From JACKAL01 sp964400355 (GTDB lineage Bacteria > Bdellovibrionota > Bdellovibrionia > Bdellovibrionales > JAGQZY01), in contig CAYNTO010000022.1 in assembly GCA_964400355.1 (NCBI GenBank), positions 1-53,742 on the forward strand: a stretch of DNA of 53,742 bases, given 5' to 3'. Shown piece after piece: positions 16,933 through 25,827 of the stretch (within the stretch, counting starts at the first letter, position 1; the number at the start of each line of letters is the position of its first letter). A model generated the notes under the pieces. It was not told the origin of the DNA. It saw nothing but the letters and a program-made list of their open reading frames with translations, and ran no database searches. Both the position numbers and the translations under genes were made by a program.

Positions 16933-17484
16933 ATGAGAAAACAGCAAAAGCCAACGCCAATGGATATGGAGCACGTCACGATTTTAGAGCAGCTCAAAAA
17001 AGAGCACGACGATTTGCGCGCGCTCATACTTGAGGTGGACACTTGTGAAGTGCGCGAGCGCAAATCGCGCTTGGCTCAAATCGCCAGGGCATTAGTGCCC
17101 CACGCCCGTGCCGAAGAAAAAACTCTCTATGCATTGTTGCGCTTGCGCTCCCAGAGCCAAAAAAATTATGGACTAGAGATTGTCAATGAAGGTTACGAGG
17201 AGCATCGAGCGGTGGACGACTTACTGGCCAACCTTAAAAAAATTAGCGCCAACAACGAGCGCTGGATGCCGCTTTTTACCGTATTTAAAGCCAATTTACT
17301 TCATCATATCCATAAAGAGGAACAGCAGTTGTGGAAGCAGGCCGAAAATCTGTTCACACTCGCCGAGCAACAGGATTTATTGCGCGGCTACGTGGTTCTT
17401 AAAGAAAAGTACAGTCAGGAGCTTCCCGATCAAAAAAACATTCGTGAACGGGAGCCCTCGTCCGAAGTCGCTGCAATGGTTTGA
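16933..17484 (+). CDS. hemerythrin HHE-domain protein
   Basis: The 183-residue cytosolic protein has an all-helical HHE domain that may bind a di-iron centre and sense or handle oxygen or nitric oxide. Candidate ligands are His in KKEHDDLRAL, HARAEEKTLY, YEEHRAVDDLL and HHIHKEEQQLW, which is the full expected set. The start is set by a near-perfect GGAGGA 5 bases before ATG 16933; the longer open frame upstream lacks any ribosome site. A second, degenerate HHE protein is encoded at 38954. Confidence 0.85.
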   Translation: MRKQQKPTPMDMEHVTILEQLKKEHDDLRALILEVDTCEVRERKSRLAQIARALVPHARAEEKTLYALLRLRSQSQKNYGLEIVNEGYEEHRAVDDLLANLKKISANNERWMPLFTVFKANLLHHIHKEEQQLWKQAENLFTLAEQQDLLRGYVVLKEKYSQELPDQKNIREREPSSEVAAMV

Positions 17485-17489
17485 GCGTT

Positions 17490-17885
17490 CTACTTAATGA
17501 TGTGCCAAACTCCACCCACTCCATCGCCTTTAATGTCGCCAATCGCTCGATCTAGGTGAAACAAGTACACGGGTTGACCTCTATGGGTGAGTTGTTGCAG
17601 GCCGCTTGCGCGGGTGATGGCACCCAAGGTGGGATGTCCAGTGAGTGCTGTAACCTCTTCGGCTGTCAAGGTGATGGGTGGCCACACCTCGGCACATTTA
17701 GCATTGCACGCCGACTGTCCATCAGCGTCCATATCAAAGGTGTAAAGTGTTTGCTTGAATGTGTTTGCAAGAACAGTGATCTCCGATTTGTCGGGCAGGA
17801 TGGCCGTCACCGAGCTGACGAAGTCGCTATCGTCGGCGCGGGCCGTGGAGGCGAGAAACAGTGCTGCTAGTAAAATAGTTTTCAT
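17490..17885 (-). CDS. secreted COG4315-type repeat protein
   Basis: The 131-residue protein has a signal peptide (LLAALFLASTARA) and the secreted-repeat fold of the COG4315/PF03640 family. It shows TLYTFDMDADGQSACNAKCAEVWPP and later a HRGQPVYLFHLD motif followed by GDVKGDG-like sequence (GDIKGDGVGGVWHII). Two copies of the repeat make the domain. Such proteins are found in periplasm of many proteobacteria and their function is unknown. AAAGGA before ATG 17885 fixes the start. It converges on the hemerythrin gene with 5 bases between. Confidence 0.8.
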   Translation of the reverse strand: MKTILLAALFLASTARADDSDFVSSVTAILPDKSEITVLANTFKQTLYTFDMDADGQSACNAKCAEVWPPITLTAEEVTALTGHPTLGAITRASGLQQLTHRGQPVYLFHLDRAIGDIKGDGVGGVWHIIK

Positions 17886-18087
17886 ACAAGTCCTTTCAGT
17901 TTGTGGTGATTCGCCAAGCTTTCTTCGTGTAGAAGATCCCGGCTTGAGAACTAAGGTATATTGTGCGAGTTGCAAATCCCACTGATGGTGTATGGTTATT
18001 GTGATTGGATTTGATGAGATTTACACATCAATGCATGTGATCGTGCCACTGAAACGTGCTAGACTGGTGTTGTTTGCAGGAGGTTTA

Positions 18088-18885
18088 ATGCTCACCCCAT
18101 CGGAAAAAAAGTTTTTATTGCAGGCCAAGAGTTTTTTAGAAAATGAGGCCTTGTTGATGTCGATCGTCAACTACGTCGGCAAGCCGCTGGATTCGGCACT
18201 GCAAAAGTTGCCGGCGGGTGCGGAGGCTAAGATCGCCGCGGCGGTAGACAGCGCACTTAAAAAATCGCTCGATATCGCCATCAAATCCACTCCTTCAGCG
18301 CAGCACTACTCCTGGGAGGTGTCCTTGCAAAAAAGCTGCATGCACCGCTATGCCCATACCGGGATCACCACAGTGAGTGGAGCCGTCGGGGGATTTTTTG
18401 GAGTTGTGGGTGCAGTCGTGGAGCTACCCATTTCCACCACGCTCATCATGCGCAATATTGTAGCGATTGCTAAAGATTTTAACTTTAATCCCTCAGATCC
18501 TGATGTCGCTCTCGAGTGTTTGTATGTGCTCACTCTTGGCAGTAAAAAACAAAGCGACGACGAGATGGATAGTGCCTACTACACCGCGCGCCTGGGCTTC
18601 CTGATGGCCATGAACAATGCCACCTCAGTGATTAAGGGTGTGGCAGGTCTTGGCCCCCAGTTGGCGCGTGTACTCAATATAGTGAGCAAACAGTTTGGAA
18701 CATCCGTCACCGAAAAAATAGTAGCAGAAGCGATACCGGTGCTGGGGGCGGTGAGTGGCGCCGGAATCAATGCACTGTTTACCGATTATTTTGGTAAAGC
18801 GGCCCGCTTTCACTTTGGAATATTGGATTTGGAAAGACGTTATGGCGCACCAACGGTGCAAGCGTTTTATAAAGCAAATCGGTGA
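18088..18885 (+). CDS. EcsC family protein
   Basis: The 265-residue protein matches the EcsC family. A Gly-rich amphipathic hydrophobic region (VSGAVGGFFGVVGAVVELPISTTLIMRNI) is preceded by the Ala-rich helix and followed by the family core LECLYVLTLG and SGAGINALFTDYFGKAARFHF. EcsC proteins are associated with membranes, but their reaction is unknown; the name comes from a Bacillus ABC transporter locus not present here. AGGAGG at 7 bases before ATG 18088 decides the start over 32 further upstream codons. Confidence 0.85.
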   Translation: MLTPSEKKFLLQAKSFLENEALLMSIVNYVGKPLDSALQKLPAGAEAKIAAAVDSALKKSLDIAIKSTPSAQHYSWEVSLQKSCMHRYAHTGITTVSGAVGGFFGVVGAVVELPISTTLIMRNIVAIAKDFNFNPSDPDVALECLYVLTLGSKKQSDDEMDSAYYTARLGFLMAMNNATSVIKGVAGLGPQLARVLNIVSKQFGTSVTEKIVAEAIPVLGAVSGAGINALFTDYFGKAARFHFGILDLERRYGAPTVQAFYKANR

Positions 18886-18921
18886 TGAGATACCAAGAAG
18901 CAGTCATTGAATATTAATGGA

Positions 18922-19650
18922 TCACGTTTCGCGGGCGAGGCGGCGCTTTGCAGGAATACAGTCGATAGACATTTCGATAATTTCATTGGCGCAAATGTAG
19001 CCTGAAACCTTGCGGTGTTTAAAGAGAGGTGCAAAGAGACGCGGCTTCATTCGCGCCCAGCGCAACTCGGGGTGGGCGGTTTCACGAATTATGCAGGAAT
19101 CCAGGTGCGAGGTGTCTACAGGGCCATCGTGTTTGCCCTCGAGCATGGCGTTACTCAGGTCCCACAATGCCTCAAAGACCTCGGTGTTTTCGCGAACGAA
19201 CAAATCCATCCAGGGCCGGCTATAGAGTTCCTCGAGAGAGTAACTGACTATCTCGAAAAAATCCAGGCAGGCAAAAATCAACTTGTGATTGGAGTCATAG
19301 ATATCAATCACAGTATTTTCGGGAATGCGGCCGTAAAGATCATGCGGGGGGACCATACCCAGCGCTTTGCAAAAGGCCCAGGCATACTGGCTACCGCGAA
19401 TGCTTTGTTTTTCGCTGTGGAGTTGAATTCCCAGCTCAATCATTAAGTTCATTTGTTCTAGAATCTGTTTTTGATTCTCAGGGGGAAGTTTTGAAAAGTA
19501 AGGCAGCTGAGTATCGCGATAGGGCACAAGCATAAAGTCATCCACTGCCGCCATCTTTACAAAACGGTCTGCAGTCTCGATAAAATGGGAGACGTGCCGA
19601 ACTCGGTCTTTTCCTGATGATGCGTGTTGCGTTTGTCGCGCGTTTTGCAT
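18922..19650 (-). CDS. hypothetical protein with a PAS-like region
   Basis: The 242-residue soluble protein has no signal peptide. The middle (about residues 105-165: IPENTVIDIYDSNHKLIFA, then EELYSRPWMDLF) resembles a PAS sensor fold. The segment near residues 205-230 (PRLFAPLFKHRKVSGYICA) also reads like the end of such a domain. There is no kinase, cyclase or GGDEF output domain. GAAGAGG precedes the ATG. The identity is uncertain. Confidence 0.5.
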   Translation of the reverse strand: MQNARQTQHASSGKDRVRHVSHFIETADRFVKMAAVDDFMLVPYRDTQLPYFSKLPPENQKQILEQMNLMIELGIQLHSEKQSIRGSQYAWAFCKALGMVPPHDLYGRIPENTVIDIYDSNHKLIFACLDFFEIVSYSLEELYSRPWMDLFVRENTEVFEALWDLSNAMLEGKHDGPVDTSHLDSCIIRETAHPELRWARMKPRLFAPLFKHRKVSGYICANEIIEMSIDCIPAKRRLARET

Positions 19651-19867
19651 AGAGCCTCTTCAAGTCTATTACCTCAAGATCCCCAGCTCGCATAGGGCAT
19701 TTTGCTGCGACGGCGAGTTAATTTCGCAATTCTTACCACTAGCGCCGGGGGTTCCGGTGGGATTCTGACGGTTTCGCCGAAGTCGGACCCAAGATTGTGC
19801 TTATTTCTCAACGAAATTTTCAAGAGACTATCGCACAATTGCGGGCGTCCCATGCCATACTGGGGGT

Positions 19868-20242
19868 ATGAATAGAAGCACACAAACCTTAAAAGATATA
19901 TCCGAAGCAGGCACTGGGTTTATGATTTCTCTTGCCGATACAATAGTGGATCTGGAGAACGCCGGTTATCGGGAAAACCTCAGTGCCGATTATGATCACT
20001 TTTCCTGTCGCGTGGGTGCCATCGAGATTTATCCAGAAGAGTTCGAAATCGACAAAGTGGTGCGTTTTGAAAACACCTCGGATCCCGATGATCAGGCTAT
20101 TTTGTATGCAATTTCCTCAGAGCCAAAAAATATCAAGGGTTTATTCGTAGAATCCTACGGTCTCTACCATGAGGAACTGTCCAAAGAGATTCTGAACAAG
20201 TTGGCCGAAGGATGTCGGCGCCACGCCGATGTGGAATGCTAG
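19868..20242 (+). CDS. small conserved protein often misnamed PRPP synthetase
   Basis: The 124-residue protein follows a pattern seen in a widespread family of about 100 residues: an N-terminal LADTIVDLENAGY helix, then IEIYPEEFEIDKVVRF, DPDDQAILYAISS and IKGLFVESYGLYHEELS. Family members are sometimes labelled phosphoribosylpyrophosphate synthetase, but the sequence has no PRPP loop, so that name should not be carried over. The function is unknown. GGGGGT precedes the ATG closely. Confidence 0.65.
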   Translation: MNRSTQTLKDISEAGTGFMISLADTIVDLENAGYRENLSADYDHFSCRVGAIEIYPEEFEIDKVVRFENTSDPDDQAILYAISSEPKNIKGLFVESYGLYHEELSKEILNKLAEGCRRHADVEC

Positions 20243-20296
20243 TATTCGGTTTAAAAACAAGTTGTTCAACAAATTGAGAGTCAGTACTATCCGTAT

Positions 20297-21568
20297 ATGC
20301 TAACCTTTTTAAAATACGTTCGTTTTTCTATCGCATTTGTACTGTTCGCAGTCCTCATTGGTGTTCTTTACCAGATCACCATACGCTCCATGGATCAACA
20401 GGTGCGCAAGTACGACAACGCCAATATCAATCACATGAAGTACGGCCTGTTCAATGTGAACTCCTGGAAAGTTAAACTCACTAATATTCTTGTTTCGGAA
20501 ATTCAAAATTTCGAGATCGACAAAAATAACAAGGAAAAGCTCAAAGAGCACGTTGAGACTCAACTCTCATCGCTAATCGACAAGGTCGACGAACAGGTCA
20601 AAGAGGCCAACAAGGGCTCGACCACAGGTTGGATCAAACAAAAAATAATGAACGCCTTTGTGGATGTGGACGATATCAAAAAAGGAATTCCTGAGTACGC
20701 GGATACAATCGTCGCCGAGATGACAAAGGATGAGTCACAAAAAGAACTTAAAAAGGTGGTTAAAAAACAAGTTCGTGGTTATCTCGATAAAACGTTTGAG
20801 GAGCAAGAAATGGGCGAGATCAATGCGATCATGGCCCGCGCTGGATTGGACGAAATCGATGCCACTCGTGAGCATTTGGCCCGCGAGGTTCCGGCTGAGA
20901 ATCGTCACTTATTCTATCTCACTTGGATTGCCATTATTATAGCAGTGATCTTGTTTGCAATTTCAAACCATAAGACGCGACTGCCGGGCAGCCATTTCTT
21001 TTTGTGCTGGGGGGCTTTGTTCGCACTGCTTTATGCCGGAGTCACCTGTCCGATGATCGACATGGATGCCAAAATTTCCAAGTTCGCCTTTACACTTTTG
21101 GGCCATCCCATCGAATTTGAGAATCAAATCGTTTATTTTCAGAGTAAAAGTATTCTCGACGTGTTCTGGATTCTCATTCAGGATCCTTCGTGGCCGATGA
21201 AGATTGTCGGCATTTTGATGGTCGCTTTCAGCATCATTTTCCCCATTCTTAAGATGACATCGTCGGTGGTGTACTACTACGACGTGTTCGGTGCTCGCAG
21301 CAATTGGTGGATAAAGTTTTTCGTGCTCAAGTCTGGAAAGTGGTCGATGACCGATGTGCAGATTGTCGCCATTATGATGGCCTACATCGGCTTCAATGGA
21401 ATGGTGACCACGCAATTTAAAACCCTCGCTGAATATGCGCCTCAGGTCACGCTGATTTCCACCAACGACACCACACTACAAATCGGGTTTTTCCTATTTA
21501 CCAGTTATGCCGTGCTCGCCCTGTTTTTTGCCAATATGATTTCAAAAAAAGTTCCGCCGCCGCAATAA
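20297..21568 (+). CDS. PqiA-like integral membrane protein
   Basis: The 423-residue protein has one membrane helix (residues 7-27) and a helical periplasmic segment of about 180 residues. A four-helix PqiA-type domain follows from about residue 210: LTWIAIIIAVILFAI, FALLYAGVTCPMIDM, KIVGILMVAFSIIFPILKM and IGFFLFTSYAVLALFF. Residues such as FPILK and KWSMTDVQIVAIMM are typical of PqiA. PqiA proteins partner with MCE proteins in lipid transport between the two membranes; no MCE gene is nearby. The extra periplasmic domain before a single PqiA domain is unusual. Confidence 0.75.
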   Translation: MLTFLKYVRFSIAFVLFAVLIGVLYQITIRSMDQQVRKYDNANINHMKYGLFNVNSWKVKLTNILVSEIQNFEIDKNNKEKLKEHVETQLSSLIDKVDEQVKEANKGSTTGWIKQKIMNAFVDVDDIKKGIPEYADTIVAEMTKDESQKELKKVVKKQVRGYLDKTFEEQEMGEINAIMARAGLDEIDATREHLAREVPAENRHLFYLTWIAIIIAVILFAISNHKTRLPGSHFFLCWGALFALLYAGVTCPMIDMDAKISKFAFTLLGHPIEFENQIVYFQSKSILDVFWILIQDPSWPMKIVGILMVAFSIIFPILKMTSSVVYYYDVFGARSNWWIKFFVLKSGKWSMTDVQIVAIMMAYIGFNGMVTTQFKTLAEYAPQVTLISTNDTTLQIGFFLFTSYAVLALFFANMISKKVPPPQ

Positions 21569-21594
21569 AAAAAAGGCCCGCTTGCGCAGGCCTA
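21566..21594 (-). terminator. intrinsic terminator of the 21621 gene
   Basis: Read on the minus strand, AGGCCTGCGC pairs with GCGGGCCT over a short loop (21574-21593) and is followed by a run of eight T residues. It ends the transcript of the secreted protein at 21621-22283 and touches the stop of the convergent PqiA-like gene. Confidence 0.8.
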
Positions 21595-21620
21595 TTGCAA
21601 AAACAAATTTCTAATACAAA

Positions 21621-22283
21621 TTAGAAATCAAACTTTTTAATATTAAGAGTTGTGCCTTCCCAAGTGGCGCGATCGACAGCACCATTTTGTTCAAAAACGT
21701 ATCCGCCGCCGGCGCCAGCAATCACGCCCCACAGTTGCAATGTTACGTTCGGTGAAGAGAAGAACACAACTTGTGCGCCACCAATGTAAGAACCGTCGAT
21801 ACCGATAGCATCAACCGGCTCTTGTAAAAGGATTGAACCTTGAAGGTCTCTGTTAGCGTCTTCTGTTACGAACATGCGAGCGTAAACGAGACCAGCATTG
21901 GCAGATACGTTGAATGTGCCAGTGTCGTTTGTATCAACAGCTTTAGAGATAAGGATAACCTCTTGAAGATTGGTACAAACGAGTTTTTGAGTAGAGGCTA
22001 AAAGAACGGCACCTTTAACAGTTACACAACCGAGGTTGTAACCGACAATGCGCTTATCGAGTGGAGCCACTTCGGCCGCTTGAGCTACGGCACCTTTTTT
22101 GTTTTCAGCTTGAAGAACTTTTACCATTTCAGAAACGTTGTTCATTTCCTCTTGAGAAAGTTCGCGGTCCATTGCCTTAGACAATACTTTAGCAACGCTT
22201 TGAGCTGAGTGCAGTTCATTGTGGTGAGCAGACGCAGTTGAAAACACAAGTGCTGCAACTACAAATAGAATACTTTTTACCAT
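21621..22283 (-). CDS. secreted hypothetical protein
   Basis: The 220-residue product has a clear signal peptide (ILFVVAALVFSTASA) followed by a His-rich start (HHNELH). A helical section is followed by a beta-rich C-terminal domain with Gly repeats (VIAGAGGGYVFEQNG). Two Cys residues (GCVTVKG and VCTNLQ) could form a disulphide. AAGGAG lies 8 bases before the ATG and a strong terminator follows the stop, so this is a single-gene transcript and probably well expressed. The family is not recognised. Confidence 0.65.
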   Translation of the reverse strand: MVKSILFVVAALVFSTASAHHNELHSAQSVAKVLSKAMDRELSQEEMNNVSEMVKVLQAENKKGAVAQAAEVAPLDKRIVGYNLGCVTVKGAVLLASTQKLVCTNLQEVILISKAVDTNDTGTFNVSANAGLVYARMFVTEDANRDLQGSILLQEPVDAIGIDGSYIGGAQVVFFSSPNVTLQLWGVIAGAGGGYVFEQNGAVDRATWEGTTLNIKKFDF

Positions 22284-22463
22284 TAGTTACTCCTTAGGTT
22301 TGGAGGCCACCCAAATTGGCGCGTCCCCGAATTGATTGAACCCAAAGAGTTATAGAAGAGAGAGGTGGAGGTCAGGCCCATTCCTTCACGGGATAAAATG
22401 TTCAGAGCAAATGGCAATGTTTACAGATCCGCGTGCCTAATTAATTAGCACATGCGTTAGGGA

Positions 22464-22832
22464 TTAGAAACTTTCCATGGCTTTGATAAATTGAGAGTGG
22501 AGCTCTGCGAATTCAGGATCCTCGTTCTTGTGCAGCTCATAGCGTTCGGAAAACTTGGCCTCTTTAGTGATCTCGCTCATTTCTTTTATTATTCGGGTGA
22601 CATCTGAAGCTTGCAGGGTTTCCACATCGTCCAAAAATGCATCGAGATCCGACATGTAGGTCGATAGAGGGCGCAACCACGTAAACTGCGGGTCATGCAT
22701 GAGCAATGTAAGAAACGCAAACGGGTTTAATTTTGTCTGCGACCTTTGCTCTGCAGCCAAACGTTCTCTCTCGAGCAGGCGGCGATGGAGGGCGCGCAGT
22801 TGCTTATTAAAGTGATGGAGTTTTTCGACCAT
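22464..22832 (-). CDS. small helical hypothetical protein
   Basis: The 122-residue product is cytosolic and almost entirely helical, starting with a basic coiled-coil-like helix (FNKQLRALHRRLLERERLAAEQR). It then has a hydrophobic core (FAFLTLLMHDPQFTWLRPLSTYMSDLDAFLDD). No family is recognised with confidence. The ribosome site is weak. Confidence 0.55.
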   Translation of the reverse strand: MVEKLHHFNKQLRALHRRLLERERLAAEQRSQTKLNPFAFLTLLMHDPQFTWLRPLSTYMSDLDAFLDDVETLQASDVTRIIKEMSEITKEAKFSERYELHKNEDPEFAELHSQFIKAMESF

Positions 22833-23070
22833 TAGTATTTAGTAATATTGCTGAGCAGCTGCCGTCAACAGGTGGTCCTACAGGTCACGGGAATAACTAT
22901 TAAAAAGTTCGACATTTTCGCAAACTTATTTGGAAACAAGTTCGACAGATTCCCTAACATTCTGTAATTCGTGGAGAATCTGTGTTTTGTTCGAGGACAC
23001 TTTTGCAAATTCGTTCACTGTTTCTGCAGCCCAGGCGTATAGTTTGATGAAAGCAGAGGAGTGTACACAT

Positions 23071-25827
23071 ATGGATTTGTGTAAAAGTGTTTTATCACGT
23101 TTAGGTTCTATCAGTTTGGGTCTCTTCTTAGCTACGGCATCTTGTTCAAAATCCAATAACACTGCGGAAGTTGCAGAATCAATAGATCAACTCAGTTGCC
23201 CGGCTGGCATGTCCAAAGCCGGCAACGATTTAGAGATTCAAAGTTCCGCGAGCAGCGCCGACGTCAATAGTGTGATGCAATTTAAGCTGAGCACGGATGC
23301 GTTGTGTTCGGGTGCTCAAAAGGTGCAATGGAATGTGCCGGGAGCTGCAAAGTTAATTTCGAAAGGTGGCGTCGCCACGGCCCAGTATAAAGCCCCAGGC
23401 GAGTACGTGGTTGCAGCCACGCTCACGGGAAGCGATGCCGGTGATCAGCAGCTCATGACAAAAGCCACTGTTATGGGAGAACAGATTCAGTTCTCGGGCC
23501 CACAGATCACTAAGGTGTATGCGAACAATACGTTTAGTCTCATTGCGCCGAGCGGAGTCACGCTGACTTCGATCCAATGGGATTTTGGCGACACAGCAGT
23601 GGTGAACACTACTGAGTCCAGCGTCACCCATGCCTATACAGAAGTGGGCACCTACGCCGTACGCGTGATCGCCATCGATAGCGCGGGTGTTACAACAAGT
23701 ATAGAGCATTTTGTGAGCGTGATTCAGGACAGTGATGAGCTGTTTTGTGCCACTCAACTTGCCGTATCTGCTCCCAGTGAAAACCACGTGGGTGACACCA
23801 ACGTGTTCTCTGTATTTCTGCCAGCCTGTGTGCGTACACACCTCAATCGCGTCGCGTGGAATTTTGGCGACACCACGAGTGACACCGGCGAAACTGTGAA
23901 CAAGATCTACGGCGCGACCGGCCTCTACACTGTGACTGCGGTGATTCATTTGAACAATCCGCAAATGCCCACAATCTCCATTACCCGTAAAATTCAGGTG
24001 AACGATGCGCAGGTTCAAAATAATTGTCCCACCGAAGGCCAAACGCGCACCACGTATGGTGCAAACTACGACGAAGAAGAGAACTGCGGTGTGAACGGTA
24101 CAAAAACTGTGACCTACCGAGATCGCCACAACGAAAGTTGCGCACGCACAGAAAATGTTCTCGATTGGATCTTAGTATCTACTGATAAAGAAAAAGTGAG
24201 CGAAGGCGAGTGTCGTGGTCAAGCGTGTCCGCTTCCAGCAGGTGCTCCAGCTGGCGCCAGCGGTGTGATCGTTGTCGGTGGTCAGTACTACTTGATCGAT
24301 GGCGGATCCTACACGTTTTATTCCAGCAGCAATCCCGCCAATTCGTGTGAACAGAATAAAGTGGTTCGCTCATGCGCAAACGGTGTCCTCTCGGGCTCCA
24401 CCACAAACCTGGTGTACCAGTGTCAATCCGGTTGCGGCGACTTTGGTCCCAATGGCACAGTGAAAACCAATATCGAAGTGGGCACACGCCAAGTGGCCTT
24501 ACAGTGTTCGTTCGGCGAACAAGGGTACTTTGATATTTATAAGGAGATCGAAGACCGCACCTGTTCTAATGGTTCTGTAAACAGTCATGACCGCAGACTT
24601 GGTGACTTGATCACCAAAGGTCAATGTCCAACCTATAGCTACCACGCCACAGGCAACTACACACAATGTACTGCCGATTGCGGTGGACTGCAGTCGATGA
24701 TTTACGAGTGCCGCAACAATCTGGGCGCGAAGGTGGACAATAAATTTTGCGCAGGTCAGATTCAACTCGAGAAAACGCGCCAGTGCGACGGTAACCCTCA
24801 AGCCGTGCGCCGTGTAGATGTCACCACTGTGGCCGAAGAAGACAACACCTCTAAGAAGTGTCCAAAAAATGAAATCGGCGTGATCTTGCAAAATCGCGAC
24901 AAGATCACCAAAAAGACGTACGCCTGTATCGATCACAAAGTGGCTTTAGAGAGCACCGTCGTGGAGTACACGCCGTGGGTGGAAGAGCGCTACTGCCGCG
25001 ACTATATTGCTTACCGTTGTAACGGCGATTCATTGAGCAATACGCAAGCTCATGGCCGCTACGAATGGATGGTGAAGTGTTCGGCCGAGGTGCCAATGCT
25101 CGCGGAATTCCTTGCAAACTTTGATAACGTAAAAGCCGGTAACGGCGGGATCACAATCGATTCGACTCGTAGTTTGTATCCGACGTTTATGAACAATGCC
25201 ACAAATCCTGAGAAAATGTGGAAAGCGCCAACTTCTAAATCCGGCTCATGCTCAATTCCTGAGGGCGTTTACATAGCTGCAGTCTGCGTATCCTCCTGCG
25301 CAATCCCCCAAGAACAAATTCTTGCGTCGGGTGCAGGTAAAAAGATGGGCGCTGTGGAATTTGTAAAAGCCCTCACGGAAAAGTATGACCGTGTGGCAAC
25401 CATGTCGAAAAACAGCTCTATGGAAAGTCGTAATTTAAAGGCATCAAAAGTGGAGCAGTGGGTGACGGAGCTTGTTGATACTGAGCAACCGGTGCTGGTG
25501 TTCACAATGGAGTCGGGTAAAACGTTGAGTGTAACACCCAACCATCCATTGTTAAAAACCGATGGCTCAATGACCACTGCCGATCAGTTCAAAGCCGGTG
25601 ATTCGTTGGTTGTCCTGGGTGGCGGCGTGGATCCGATCGCATCCGTAGAATCCATCCTGTACTTTGGAAAAGTGTACAATGTATTCGTGCAGTCCTCCGT
25701 TCCACAGGAAAACATTGTTGTGACCAACGGCTACTTAAACGGTACAGCGTTTTTCCAAAACGAAGGTGCGGGCAATTTAAACAAGTCGCTTCTTCGTAAA
25801 AAACTGACGAAGGGAATCTTTAAGTAA
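23071..25827 (+). CDS. PKD-repeat lipoprotein with C-terminal Hint (intein-like) domain
   Basis: The 918-residue protein has a lipobox (LFLATASC). Two PKD-type beta domains are marked by WDFGDT (near residue 170) and WNFGDT (near 263), followed by a Cys-rich region of repeated short motifs (about residues 300-740). It ends in a Hint domain, the fold of inteins and hedgehog autoproteases. The domain has a candidate nucleophile Cys at about residue 743 (SSCAIPQEQI), the TPNH motif with its His near 825, AGDSLVVL, and the closing IVVTNGYLNG. A self-cleavage or self-ligation reaction in the periplasm or at the surface is inferred. ATG 23071 was chosen because it starts the lipoprotein signal; the open frame upstream has no such signal. 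Its stop overlaps the next start (TAATG). Confidence 0.75.
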   Translation: MDLCKSVLSRLGSISLGLFLATASCSKSNNTAEVAESIDQLSCPAGMSKAGNDLEIQSSASSADVNSVMQFKLSTDALCSGAQKVQWNVPGAAKLISKGGVATAQYKAPGEYVVAATLTGSDAGDQQLMTKATVMGEQIQFSGPQITKVYANNTFSLIAPSGVTLTSIQWDFGDTAVVNTTESSVTHAYTEVGTYAVRVIAIDSAGVTTSIEHFVSVIQDSDELFCATQLAVSAPSENHVGDTNVFSVFLPACVRTHLNRVAWNFGDTTSDTGETVNKIYGATGLYTVTAVIHLNNPQMPTISITRKIQVNDAQVQNNCPTEGQTRTTYGANYDEEENCGVNGTKTVTYRDRHNESCARTENVLDWILVSTDKEKVSEGECRGQACPLPAGAPAGASGVIVVGGQYYLIDGGSYTFYSSSNPANSCEQNKVVRSCANGVLSGSTTNLVYQCQSGCGDFGPNGTVKTNIEVGTRQVALQCSFGEQGYFDIYKEIEDRTCSNGSVNSHDRRLGDLITKGQCPTYSYHATGNYTQCTADCGGLQSMIYECRNNLGAKVDNKFCAGQIQLEKTRQCDGNPQAVRRVDVTTVAEEDNTSKKCPKNEIGVILQNRDKITKKTYACIDHKVALESTVVEYTPWVEERYCRDYIAYRCNGDSLSNTQAHGRYEWMVKCSAEVPMLAEFLANFDNVKAGNGGITIDSTRSLYPTFMNNATNPEKMWKAPTSKSGSCSIPEGVYIAAVCVSSCAIPQEQILASGAGKKMGAVEFVKALTEKYDRVATMSKNSSMESRNLKASKVEQWVTELVDTEQPVLVFTMESGKTLSVTPNHPLLKTDGSMTTADQFKAGDSLVVLGGGVDPIASVESILYFGKVYNVFVQSSVPQENIVVTNGYLNGTAFFQNEGAGNLNKSLLRKKLTKGIFK

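Noticed and set aside
19868..20242. phosphoribosylpyrophosphate synthetase
   Set aside because: The small protein resembles a family given this name in databases, but it has no PRPP-binding loop and is too short.
22926..23162. 78-codon minus-strand frame
   Set aside because: It overlaps the start of the PKD-Hint lipoprotein, whose signal peptide is clear, and has no good start signal.
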